From contig CAVRAV010000001.1 in NCBI GenBank assembly GCA_963719165.1, positions 1,984,001 through 2,048,000 on the forward strand: DNA of 64,000 nt, read 5' to 3'. Each line of letters begins with the position of its first letter. Within the stretch, counting starts at the first letter, position 1. The translations under genes were made by a program, and so were the position numbers. Origin of the DNA: JAOUEA01 sp963719165. Its GTDB lineage: Bacteria; Actinomycetota; UBA4738; HRBIN12. Shown in pieces: positions 19,894 through 27,503 of the stretch. The notes under the pieces are model-generated. The model was not told where the DNA came from. It was given only the letters and a program-made list of their open reading frames with translations, and ran no database searches.

Positions 19894-22373
19894 CGCGCAG
19901 CCTCCAAGCCGATCACCATCGTGAGCCCTCCGCCGGGCGTGTCGTCCACCATAAGCTCGCCACCCATCGCCGCGATGAATCCGCGCGCCACGGCGAGGCC
20001 GAGACCAACCCCGTCGCCCGACGGGCGGTCGCCCAGGCGCTGGAACGGCTCGAACATCCGATCGCGATCCCCGGGCCGGATCCCTGGCCCCCGATCGACC
20101 ACCCGGAGCTCCACGCGCCCCCCCGAGGCGGAGCCCTGCACGCACACGGGGCGGGCGGCGGGGCTCCAGGTCTGCGCGTTGGACACGAGGTTCGCCACCG
20201 CCCGCTCAAGGAGCGCGGCGTCGACGTCCACGCGAGGCAGGAACTCCGGAACGTCCACCTCCACGGACCGGCCCCGGTCGGAGAGGCCCGCCAACGCCCG
20301 CGGGACGATCTCGTCGAGCCCCACACGGCTGAGGACGAGGTTGAGGGCCCCGGTCTGCAATCGGCTCATGTCGAGGAGGTTCGCGACGAGCGTGCTGAGG
20401 CGGTCGGTCTCCTCCTCGATGGTGGCGAGGAACTCCGCGGTCTCCTGTTCGTTCCACGCGACGTCGTCCTGGCGGAGGCTGCTCACCGAAGCCTTGATCG
20501 AGGCGAGCGGCGTCCGCAGGTCGTGAGAGACGGCGGCAAGGATCGCTGTGCGTAGTTCGTTCACCTCTTGCAGGCCGGCGGCTTGGTCGGCTTCGCGCGT
20601 GAGTTCCTGCTCGCGGACCGCCACCGCCAGCTGCGCGGCGAACGCAGCCAGCATCCGACGCGCTTCTGCCGGCAGCGCCCCGTTGATCACGAGGATGGTG
20701 CCCGGTCCCAGATCGACCGATTCGGATCCCGCGGCAGGCTCGATCGGCGGAGAGATCCCCGCCGAGGCCTCCACCGTCCACGCGCCCTCCGAGCGACGGA
20801 GCACCGAAACGGAATTGAGGTCGAACGTGCTACGCAGGTGTTCCACCAGGTCGGGAAGCGGGTTCGCTTCCGAAAGGAGCCATCCCGCCAGCCGCGCCAG
20901 CGCTTCAGCCTCTGCCCGACCCCGTTGCGCCTCCGACCGCAGCCGCGCCTCTCGGTCCACCAGCAAGCTCACCACGGCTGCCACGAGCACGAACACGGCG
21001 ATCCCGAGCACGTTCCTCGCCTCGGTGACGGTCCAGGTGTGGATCGGTGGCGCGAAGTAGAAGTTGGCGAGGAACGAGGCAGCGACGGCCGTGACGACGG
21101 CCGGCCAGAGTCCACCCAGTGCCGCGATGCCCACCACCACACAGAGGTAGATGAGCAGCACGCTCGCGAGATCGATCCGATCGCGGAACGACGCCGTCAC
21201 GACCGTCACGAGCGGAAGCGCCAAGAGGGCTACGGCGAACCCGGCGAGTCGGCGCGAGCGCGGCAATCCCGTGCGCCGTCCCGAACGGAGCCCGCCGCCA
21301 GCAGGCGCCGAGTCATGCGAGATCACGTGCACGTCGATCGCCCCGGATGCACGGATGATGCGGTTGATCACCGATCCGCGCGTCAGGTGACGCAGGCGGG
21401 TCTGGGTGGAGGCCCCCACCACGATCTGCGTGATGTTCTCCGCGCGGGCGAAGTTCAGGAGCGCATCCGGGATGCCCTGACCGATCACCTCGTGGAACGA
21501 GCCGCCGAGGGTCTTGATCAGCGCCCGGGCCACGTCGAGTTCGAGGGGCTCGGACAGGCCGTCCTCGGGGATCACGTGAACGCCGACCAGGTCCCCACCG
21601 CTCCGGGTCGCCATCCGTCCGGCGCGACGGATCAGCGCCTCGTCCTCCGTGCGTCCGGACACGCCAACGAGGATCCGTTCTCGGGTCTCCCAGGGACCTT
21701 CGATGCCCTGTGCCCTCATGTAGTCCTGCAGGGCCTCATCGACCCGATCCGCCATCCACACGAGCGCGAGTTCACGGAGCGCCCCAAGGTTCCCCTCGCG
21801 GAAGTAGTTCGATAGAGCGGCATCGATCTTCTCGGAGGGGTAGATGTTGCCGTGCGCCATCCGCCGCCGGAGCGCGTACGGCGTCATGTCGACCAGTTCC
21901 TGTTGATCGGCCTCGCGCACCACGTCGTCGGGAATCGTCTCGCGCTGCTGGACGCCTGTGATCCGCTCTACCACATCGTTGAGGGACTCGAGGTGCTGGA
22001 TATTCACCGTGGATATGACGTCGATGCCTGCGTCCAGGAGTTCCTCGACGTCCTGCCAGCGCTTCTCGTTGCGTGAACCGGGCACGTTCGTATGCGCGAG
22101 TTCGTCGACCAGCGCGATCTCCGGGGCGCGGGCGAGCAGGCCGTCCAGGTCCATCTCCTGGAACGTCGAGCCTCGGTGCACGATGGTCCGGCGTGGCACG
22201 ACCTCCAGATCACCGAGCTGCTCCTGGGTCAAGTGGCGGTCGTGCGTTTCGACGAATCCCGCCACGACATCGGTCCCGCGCGCGCGACGGCGGTGCCCCT
22301 CGTTCAGCATGGCGAAGGTCTTCCCGACGCCGGCCGCGAAACCAACGTAGATGCGAAGGCTGCCACGCTTCAT
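19890..22373 (-). CDS. kdpD: KdpD sensor histidine kinase
   Basis: 827 residues with full KdpD architecture. The N-terminal KdpD domain has Walker A GFAAGVGKT (residues 11-19) and the Walker B-like DELAHTN. A USP domain spans about 234-355 (ILVGVSGRTEDEALIRRAGR). Four membrane helices (DUF4118) lie at about 385-480, then GAF, then HisKA with phospho-His617 (AAVSHDLRTPLASIK), then HATPase_c (NLVSNAQTWSPAA, VDRGPGIRPGDRD, GVGLGLAVARG). It is a membrane sensor for K+ limitation and ionic strength that phosphorylates KdpE. The start overlaps the kdpC stop by 4 bases. The N-box reads NLVSNAQTW rather than the usual NLLENAxKY form, which is within normal variation. Confidence 0.97.
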   Translation of the reverse strand: MKRGSLRIYVGFAAGVGKTFAMLNEGHRRRARGTDVVAGFVETHDRHLTQEQLGDLEVVPRRTIVHRGSTFQEMDLDGLLARAPEIALVDELAHTNVPGSRNEKRWQDVEELLDAGIDVISTVNIQHLESLNDVVERITGVQQRETIPDDVVREADQQELVDMTPYALRRRMAHGNIYPSEKIDAALSNYFREGNLGALRELALVWMADRVDEALQDYMRAQGIEGPWETRERILVGVSGRTEDEALIRRAGRMATRSGGDLVGVHVIPEDGLSEPLELDVARALIKTLGGSFHEVIGQGIPDALLNFARAENITQIVVGASTQTRLRHLTRGSVINRIIRASGAIDVHVISHDSAPAGGGLRSGRRTGLPRSRRLAGFAVALLALPLVTVVTASFRDRIDLASVLLIYLCVVVGIAALGGLWPAVVTAVAASFLANFYFAPPIHTWTVTEARNVLGIAVFVLVAAVVSLLVDREARLRSEAQRGRAEAEALARLAGWLLSEANPLPDLVEHLRSTFDLNSVSVLRRSEGAWTVEASAGISPPIEPAAGSESVDLGPGTILVINGALPAEARRMLAAFAAQLAVAVREQELTREADQAAGLQEVNELRTAILAAVSHDLRTPLASIKASVSSLRQDDVAWNEQETAEFLATIEEETDRLSTLVANLLDMSRLQTGALNLVLSRVGLDEIVPRALAGLSDRGRSVEVDVPEFLPRVDVDAALLERAVANLVSNAQTWSPAARPVCVQGSASGGRVELRVVDRGPGIRPGDRDRMFEPFQRLGDRPSGDGVGLGLAVARGFIAAMGGELMVDDTPGGGLTMVIGLEAAR

Positions 22374-22942
22374 GATCCCGAGGCTAGCCCTTCGAGTGCG
22401 AGATTGAGGAGGAGGACGTTCACGCGGGGCTCACCGAGGATGCCGAACGTCCGCCCAGCGGTGTGTTCGTCGATCAGGGTCAGGACCGAGCCGAGGGAAA
22501 GAGCACGGGCCGAGGCCACCCGCGGCGCCTGGAGGCGGGCGTAGCTCACGCTGATATCCGGGTCCAGTCCGCTCCCGCCGGACGTCACGGCGTCCACCGG
22601 CAGCGGCGCATCGGTCGGGAGATGCTCGAGATCCCTGACGGCGCCGGCCGCGTCCGCGGCTGCCTTGCCCAGCGCCGGGTTGGTCGGCCCGAGGTTCGAG
22701 GGGCCGCTCGCGGTGGGGTCGTACGGATCAGGACGTCCGTGGAACCACGAGGAGCCGTGCACCGCCTGCCCGATCAGCGACGATCCCGCCACGGTGCCAT
22801 CGGCGTTGGTCACCAGGCTGCCATCCGCGGGGCGCCGCATCGTCAGCTCCGCGAAGGCCGTGACCGCCGCCGGGTAGAGCACGCCGGTCACCACGGTGAT
22901 CGCGACGAACATCCTGAGCGCCGCGACCCACTGCCGCCGCAT
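22370..22942 (-). CDS. kdpC: K+-transporting ATPase subunit C
   Basis: 190 residues: one N-terminal membrane helix (about 8-30, ending YPAAVTAFAELT) and a periplasmic domain with the family motifs GSSLIGQ, FHGRPDPYDPTASGPSNLGPTN (Ser-Asn-Leu-Gly-Pro-Thr core), VTSGGSGLDPDIS and RTFGILGEPRVNVLLLNLAL. KdpC stabilises the KdpFAB complex and raises its K+ affinity. The start overlaps the kdpB stop by one base. Confidence 0.97.
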   Translation of the reverse strand: MRRQWVAALRMFVAITVVTGVLYPAAVTAFAELTMRRPADGSLVTNADGTVAGSSLIGQAVHGSSWFHGRPDPYDPTASGPSNLGPTNPALGKAAADAAGAVRDLEHLPTDAPLPVDAVTSGGSGLDPDISVSYARLQAPRVASARALSLGSVLTLIDEHTAGRTFGILGEPRVNVLLLNLALEGLASGS

Positions 22943-24930
22943 CAGCGCACCACCTGGCTCACCAGGATGTCGATCAACTTGATGCCCACGAACGGCGCGA
23001 TCACGCCGCCGAGACCGTAGATCGCGAGGTTGCGGCGGAGCATCTGGCTCGCTGCCTGAGGCCGATACTTCACACCGCGCAGGGCCAGCGGGATCAGCGC
23101 CACGATGATCAACGCGTTGAAGATCACCGCCGACAGGATCGCGGAGTCCGGGCTCGACAGGTGCATCACGTTCAGACGGTCGAGGCCTGGGTAGACGGCC
23201 GCGAACATGGCGGGGATGATCGCGAAGTACTTCGCTACGTCGTTCGCGATCGAGAACGTCGTGAGCGATCCACGCGTGATCAGCAGCTGCTTGCCGATCG
23301 CAACGATCTCGATGAGCTTGGTGGGGTTCGAGTCGAGGTCCACCATGTTCCCCGCCTCCTTCGCTGCGGAGGTGCCGGAGTTCATGGCGACGCCGACGTC
23401 GGCCTGCGCCAGCGCCGGTGCGTCGTTCGTACCGTCACCGGTCATGGCCACGAGCTTCCCGCCCGCCTGTTCCGTCCGGATCAGGGCCATCTTGTCCTCG
23501 GGTGTCGCCTCGGCCAGGAAGTCGTCGACCCCGGCCTCCTCGGCGATCGCCTGCGCCGTCCGGGGGTTGTCGCCCGTGATCATCACGGTGCGGATCCCCA
23601 TCCGACGGAGCTCGTCGAACCGCTGGCGCATCCCCTCCTTCACGATGTCCTTCAGGTGGATCACGCCCAGGACCTCACGGTCGCGGGCCACCGTGAGGGG
23701 CGTCCCGCCCTCTCGTGCGATGGCCGCAGCGAGCGTGTCGATCTCGGCCGACACCGAACCGCCCTGGTCCTGCACCCAGGACCGGACGGATCCGGCCGCG
23801 CCCTTGCGGAGCTGGTGCCCGTCGACGTCGATCCCGCTCATCCGGGTCTGCGCGGTGAACGGTACGAACGTGGCGCCGTCGACATCGCGACCGCGGAGGC
23901 CGTAGCGCTCCTTGGCCAGGACCACGATCGACCGACCCTCCGGCGTCTCATCCGCCAGGCTCGTGAGCTGTGCGGCGTCGGCGAGATCATCGATCGCCAC
24001 ACCGGGGCCGGGGAGGAACTCGGCCGCCTGCCGGTTCCCGAGGGTGATCGTGCCCGTCTTGTCCAACAGGAGGGTGTTGACGTCGCCCGCTGCCTCGACC
24101 GCGCGCCCAGACATCGCGAGGACGTTGCGCTGCACGAGCCGGTCCATCCCCGCGATACCGATCGCCGACAGCAGCGCGCCGATCGTGGTCGGGATCAGGC
24201 AGACCAGCAACGCCACCAGGACGACCACGGACTGTTGCGCCTTGGAGTAGATGGCGAACGGCTGCAACGTGACGGTCGCGAGCAGGAAGACGATCGTAAG
24301 GCCGGTGAGCAGGATGTTCAGCGCGATCTCGTTGGGCGTCTTCTGGCGCTTCGCCCCCTCGACCAGTGCGATCATCCGATCGATGAAGGTCTCACCGGGC
24401 TCGGAGGTGATCTCCACGACGATGCGATCGGAGAGCACCTTCGTACCGCCCGTGACCGCGCTCCGGTCGCCGCCGGATTCGCGGATCACGGGCGCCGACT
24501 CCCCGGTGATCGCGGATTCGTCCACCGAGGCCACGCCCTCGACCACCTCACCGTCGCCCGGGATGATCTGGGTAGCCTCGACGACGCATCGATCACCGGG
24601 CCGCAGCTGCGTGCCGGGGACCTCCTCCACTCGGCCATCGGCCCGCACGAGCCGGGCAAGGGTCTCCTGCCGCGCGGCCCGCAACGTGGCGGCCTGCGCC
24701 TTGCCGCGCCCCTCGGCCACCGCCTCGGCGAGGTTCGCGAAGAGCACGGTGAGCCAGAGCCAGACGATCACCAGTCCGGCGAACAAGGAGGGGTCGCGGA
24801 CGAACAGGACGGAGGTGAACACGGAGCCGAGCTCCACAACGAACATGACGGGGTTCCGCCAAAGGACGCGGGGGTCCAGCTTGCGCGCGGCGTCGGGCAG
24901 GGACCTCCAGGCCAGGTGGGGATCGATCAT
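22942..24930 (-). CDS. kdpB: K+-transporting P-type ATPase catalytic subunit B
   Basis: 662 residues, close to the usual 680. It has the actuator motif ITGESAPVIRESGGD, phosphorylation site Asp290 in LLLDKTGTITLGN, nucleotide-binding FTAQTRMSGIDVDG, and hinge GDGTNDAPALAQADVGVAMNSGT. The helices surrounding AATRLIGVI-like segments are present. KdpB hydrolyses ATP and drives K+ entering through KdpA into the cell. It overlaps kdpA by 4 bases upstream and kdpC by one base downstream, giving tight translational coupling and fixed subunit ratios. Confidence 0.98.
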   Translation of the reverse strand: MIDPHLAWRSLPDAARKLDPRVLWRNPVMFVVELGSVFTSVLFVRDPSLFAGLVIVWLWLTVLFANLAEAVAEGRGKAQAATLRAARQETLARLVRADGRVEEVPGTQLRPGDRCVVEATQIIPGDGEVVEGVASVDESAITGESAPVIRESGGDRSAVTGGTKVLSDRIVVEITSEPGETFIDRMIALVEGAKRQKTPNEIALNILLTGLTIVFLLATVTLQPFAIYSKAQQSVVVLVALLVCLIPTTIGALLSAIGIAGMDRLVQRNVLAMSGRAVEAAGDVNTLLLDKTGTITLGNRQAAEFLPGPGVAIDDLADAAQLTSLADETPEGRSIVVLAKERYGLRGRDVDGATFVPFTAQTRMSGIDVDGHQLRKGAAGSVRSWVQDQGGSVSAEIDTLAAAIAREGGTPLTVARDREVLGVIHLKDIVKEGMRQRFDELRRMGIRTVMITGDNPRTAQAIAEEAGVDDFLAEATPEDKMALIRTEQAGGKLVAMTGDGTNDAPALAQADVGVAMNSGTSAAKEAGNMVDLDSNPTKLIEIVAIGKQLLITRGSLTTFSIANDVAKYFAIIPAMFAAVYPGLDRLNVMHLSSPDSAILSAVIFNALIIVALIPLALRGVKYRPQAASQMLRRNLAIYGLGGVIAPFVGIKLIDILVSQVVR

Positions 24931-26582
24931 CGGGCGAGTCCCTCCACGAGCGGGCCCAGCGACAGCGCCGGGAAGTACGTGAGGGCGGTGACGATGACGA
25001 TCACCCCGGCCAGCAGGCCACCGAAGAGCGCCGACGTGGTGGGGAACGTGCCCGCCGATTCGGGGACGTTCTTCTTGACGGCCACCGACCCCGCCAGCGC
25101 CATCGTCAGCACGATCGACCCGAACCGTCCGATCACCATCGCGATCCCCAGGGCGGTGTTGTAGAAGGTCGTGTTCGCGTTCAGCCCGCCGAACGCACTC
25201 CCGTTGTTGTTCGCGCCCGATGTGAACGCATAGAGCACCTCGGAAAGCCCATGGGGACCAGCGTTGAAGATGGAGGCGCGGGCGGACGGGAGCGACAGAG
25301 CCACGGCCGTCAGCACCAGCACGGTCAAGGGCGTCAGCAGGATGTACAGGGAAACGAGCTTCATCTCACGCGGTTCGATCTTCTTGCCGAGGTACTCCGG
25401 CGTCCGTCCGACCATGAGGCCCGCGATGAAGACGGCGAGCACCGCCAGGATGAGCATCCCGTACAGTCCCGTGCCCACCCCGCCCGGCGTAACCTCGGAC
25501 AGCATCATGCTGATCAGCGGCACCGCGCCGCCGAACGGGGTGAAGGAGTCATGGGAAGAGATCACGGCACCCGTGGACGTCCCCGTGGTACTCGCGGCGA
25601 ACAAGGCCGACGCCGGGATGCCGAAGCGAACCTCCTTGCCCTCCAGGTTCGATCCCGCCGCGACGGGCGCGATCTCCGGGTTGGGCTGCGACTCGAAATG
25701 CCACGCGGCCAGAGAGAAAGAGACCCACAGACAGGCCATCACCACCGCCAACACGTACCCCTGGCGCCGATCCTTCACCAGCTTGCCGAACGTCCCCGTG
25801 AGCGCGAACGGGATCACGAGGAGCAAGAACATCTCCACCAGGTTCGAGAGCGGGCTCGGGTTCTCGAAGGGATGCGCCGAGTTGGCGCCGTAGAAGCCGC
25901 CCCCGTTCGTCCCGAGCTCCTTGATCGCCTCCTGCGACGCCACCGGCCCGCCGGGGATGGACTGCGTCTGTCCCGAGACGGTCGCGACCTGACGGAAGCC
26001 ATGGAAGTTCTGGACGACACCTTGGGACACCAGGACCAAGGCGAACACGAACGCGATCGGCAGGAGGATGCGCACGTTCGCGCGGATCAGATCGCACCAG
26101 AAGTTCCCGATCGTCGCCGACTCCCGACGCGTGAACCCGCGGATCAACGCGATCGCCACAGCGAGACCGACCGCCGCGGACACGAAGTTCTGCACGGCAA
26201 GCCCGCTCATCTGCGTGAGGTAACCCATCGTGGACTCGCCCGCGTAGGACTGCCAGTTCGTGTTCGTGACGAAGGACGCGGCGGTGTTGAACGCCTGATC
26301 TGGATGCACACCCGGGACGCCGACCGAGAGCGGGAGCGAGCCTTGGACGCGCTGGAGGAGGTAGAGCGCGAGCACGGAGACGGCCGAGAACGCCAGCACG
26401 GAGATCGTGTAGCCGGTCCACCGCTGCTCCACCCCAGGATCAACACCGGCCACCCGATAGACGGCGCGCTCCAGCCACAGCGACCGCGTCGAGGAGAACA
26501 CCCACGCCATGTAGTCGCCCAACGGCCGGTAGCACACGACCAGCAACGCGACCAGGAGAGCGAGCTGTCCCCAGCCGGCCAT
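24927..26582 (-). CDS. kdpA: K+-transporting ATPase K+-channel-like subunit A
   Basis: 551 residues with about ten membrane helices and four selectivity-filter repeats: FVTNTNWQSYAGESTMGYLT, LGTNGGGFYGANSAHPFENP, the segment before PFGGAVPLISMMLSEVTPGG, and FTSGANNNGSAFGGLNANT. The NTNWQ and GTNGGGFYG filters are canonical, so high-affinity K+ selectivity is expected. ATG 26582 overlaps the kdpF stop (TGATG). Confidence 0.98.
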   Translation of the reverse strand: MAGWGQLALLVALLVVCYRPLGDYMAWVFSSTRSLWLERAVYRVAGVDPGVEQRWTGYTISVLAFSAVSVLALYLLQRVQGSLPLSVGVPGVHPDQAFNTAASFVTNTNWQSYAGESTMGYLTQMSGLAVQNFVSAAVGLAVAIALIRGFTRRESATIGNFWCDLIRANVRILLPIAFVFALVLVSQGVVQNFHGFRQVATVSGQTQSIPGGPVASQEAIKELGTNGGGFYGANSAHPFENPSPLSNLVEMFLLLVIPFALTGTFGKLVKDRRQGYVLAVVMACLWVSFSLAAWHFESQPNPEIAPVAAGSNLEGKEVRFGIPASALFAASTTGTSTGAVISSHDSFTPFGGAVPLISMMLSEVTPGGVGTGLYGMLILAVLAVFIAGLMVGRTPEYLGKKIEPREMKLVSLYILLTPLTVLVLTAVALSLPSARASIFNAGPHGLSEVLYAFTSGANNNGSAFGGLNANTTFYNTALGIAMVIGRFGSIVLTMALAGSVAVKKNVPESAGTFPTTSALFGGLLAGVIVIVTALTYFPALSLGPLVEGLAR

Positions 26583-26668
26583 CAGAAGCGCTCCGGGAAC
26601 AGCAACGCCGCCACGAGGTACACGACCAGCCCCAACCCGACGATCAACCCGACCACGTTCTCGATCAC
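26582..26668 (-). CDS. kdpF: KdpF, small membrane subunit of the Kdp ATPase
   Basis: A 28-residue peptide from GTG 26668. It is a single hydrophobic helix (IVGLGLVVYLVAALLF) ending in the conserved PERF, the hallmark of KdpF. The stop overlaps the kdpA start (TGATG). KdpF acts as a lipid-like stabiliser of KdpABC in the membrane. There is no good ribosome site, so it probably depends on coupling with the micro-ORF just upstream, whose corrected stop overlaps this GTG as GTGA. Confidence 0.9.
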   Translation of the reverse strand: MIENVVGLIVGLGLVVYLVAALLFPERF

Positions 26669-26749
26669 AGTCGATCAGCGCCGCGCACGAACAGGAGCAG
26701 CAAGCCGAACCCCGCCCGCGATCAACCCCACGAAGACCACATCACCCAT
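26665..26749 (-). pseudogene. Kdp leader micro-ORF (small membrane peptide), broken by one extra base
   Basis: ATG 26749 follows GGAGG at good spacing and starts MGDVVFVGLIAGG. As read it ends after 24 residues out of register. Removing one C from the CCCC at 26710-26713 gives 27 residues, a hydrophobic helix ending LLLLFVRGADRL. Its TGA then overlaps the kdpF GTG as GTGA, the same coupling used throughout this operon. That overlap makes the corrected reading convincing. It would be the first translated product of the kdp mRNA. I believe similar peptides precede kdpF in other high-GC genomes, but this is from memory and not checked. Confidence 0.6.
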
Positions 26750-26809
26750 CGCAATCCTCCGCCCTTCATGCCCCCACCGTAGGTCCTACTCCACCCCCAA
26801 TCCGCGGTC

Positions 26810-26859
26810 TTGACGCGTCCCTAACACCCTCCAGCCCACCTCTTGACGCCCCCCTAACA
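26810..26859. promoter_or_regulatory. Candidate KdpE operator: tandem direct repeats upstream of kdp
   Basis: TTGACG-N5-CTAACA occurs twice, at 26810-26826 and 26843-26859, inside two near-identical 20-base units (TCTTGACGCGTCCCTAACAC and TCTTGACGCCCCCCTAACAC) spaced 33 bp. The six-five-six layout matches the E. coli KdpE site. The pair ends about 60-110 bp upstream of the first kdp ATG (26749), where an activator would be expected. The motif reads on the plus strand, opposite to kdp transcription. Confidence 0.6.
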
Positions 26860-27119
26860 CCACCCCGCCCCAACCCCCGAGGAAGAGCCCGAGGCCACCA
26901 CGAGGAGGACGGAACGAACAAGCCTCAGGACCGCCGTGGTCAAGGATGGATGGGGTCGGTCGCCCACGGAGCCGAACGCTGAAGGGATCGGCGAAGGGGA
27001 ACATCTGGACCGAGCGAAGCGCGCCCGCAGGGCCGCGCGCGAGCGAGGGAAGCGTTCCCCGCAGCCGACCCTTCAGCCGCCCGCCACGCGCCAGCCCGCT
27101 CCTGCCTCCGCCGGAGCCC
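26860..27119. other. Intergenic stretch without recognisable gene
   Basis: This is the remainder of the roughly 370-base gap between the kdp leader and the OB-fold gene, running to the OB-fold stop at 27120. It reads as Pro/Arg-type high-GC sequence in all frames, with no ribosome site, tRNA or clear hairpin terminator. It probably holds distal kdp promoter DNA. Confidence 0.5.
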
Positions 27120-27479
27120 CTACGCGCTGAACTGCAGCAGCGGATTGATCATCCTGATGGCCCCGCGCTGCTCCCCGAGCACGCCCTCGACCACGACCCG
27201 CGTACCGAGGGAGAGCCCGCTGATGCCGCGGCGCCCCATGAACACGACGGTGACCTCGCCGGTGCCATCGGAGATCAGGGCCTCCAGCGACTCGTGGTCG
27301 TGCATCGGGAAGACCGTCATGCGCTTGATGACCCCGGCGATCTTCACCCGACCCCGCATGGGTGCCTCGTCGATGCGTACGGTGCCGGGCACGGTCCTCG
27401 ACCAGGCGACGATCTCCGACGCGAGGCGCGCCTCGTCGCTCTCGGTCAACCGGTCGAGCCAGCGACGGATGGCTCCCAT
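27120..27479 (-). CDS. OB-fold nucleic-acid-binding protein
   Basis: 119 residues. After a helical start (RRWLDRLTESDEARLASEI) comes an OB-fold of the RecG-wedge/tRNA-anticodon type: VKIAGVIKRMTVFP, SLEALISDGTGEVTVVFMGRRG, LGTRVVVEGVLGEQRGAIRMINPLLQ. ATG 27479 follows GGAGGCGGGAG. A protein of this kind is encoded near ceoBC in mycobacteria, so its place in this K+ region is conserved context rather than chance. The function is unknown; nucleic-acid binding is inferred from fold. It lies 24 bases downstream of hppA on the same strand and may be co-transcribed. Confidence 0.8.
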   Translation of the reverse strand: MGAIRRWLDRLTESDEARLASEIVAWSRTVPGTVRIDEAPMRGRVKIAGVIKRMTVFPMHDHESLEALISDGTGEVTVVFMGRRGISGLSLGTRVVVEGVLGEQRGAIRMINPLLQFSA

Positions 27480-27503
27480 CTCCCGCCTCCGCGAGCGCTC
27501 GTC

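Noticed and set aside
26810..26859. TTGACG repeats as -35 elements of rightward promoters
   Set aside because: No -10-like hexamer occurs 16-18 bases downstream of either copy, and no rightward gene follows. The regular 11- and 33-bp periods fit an operator better.
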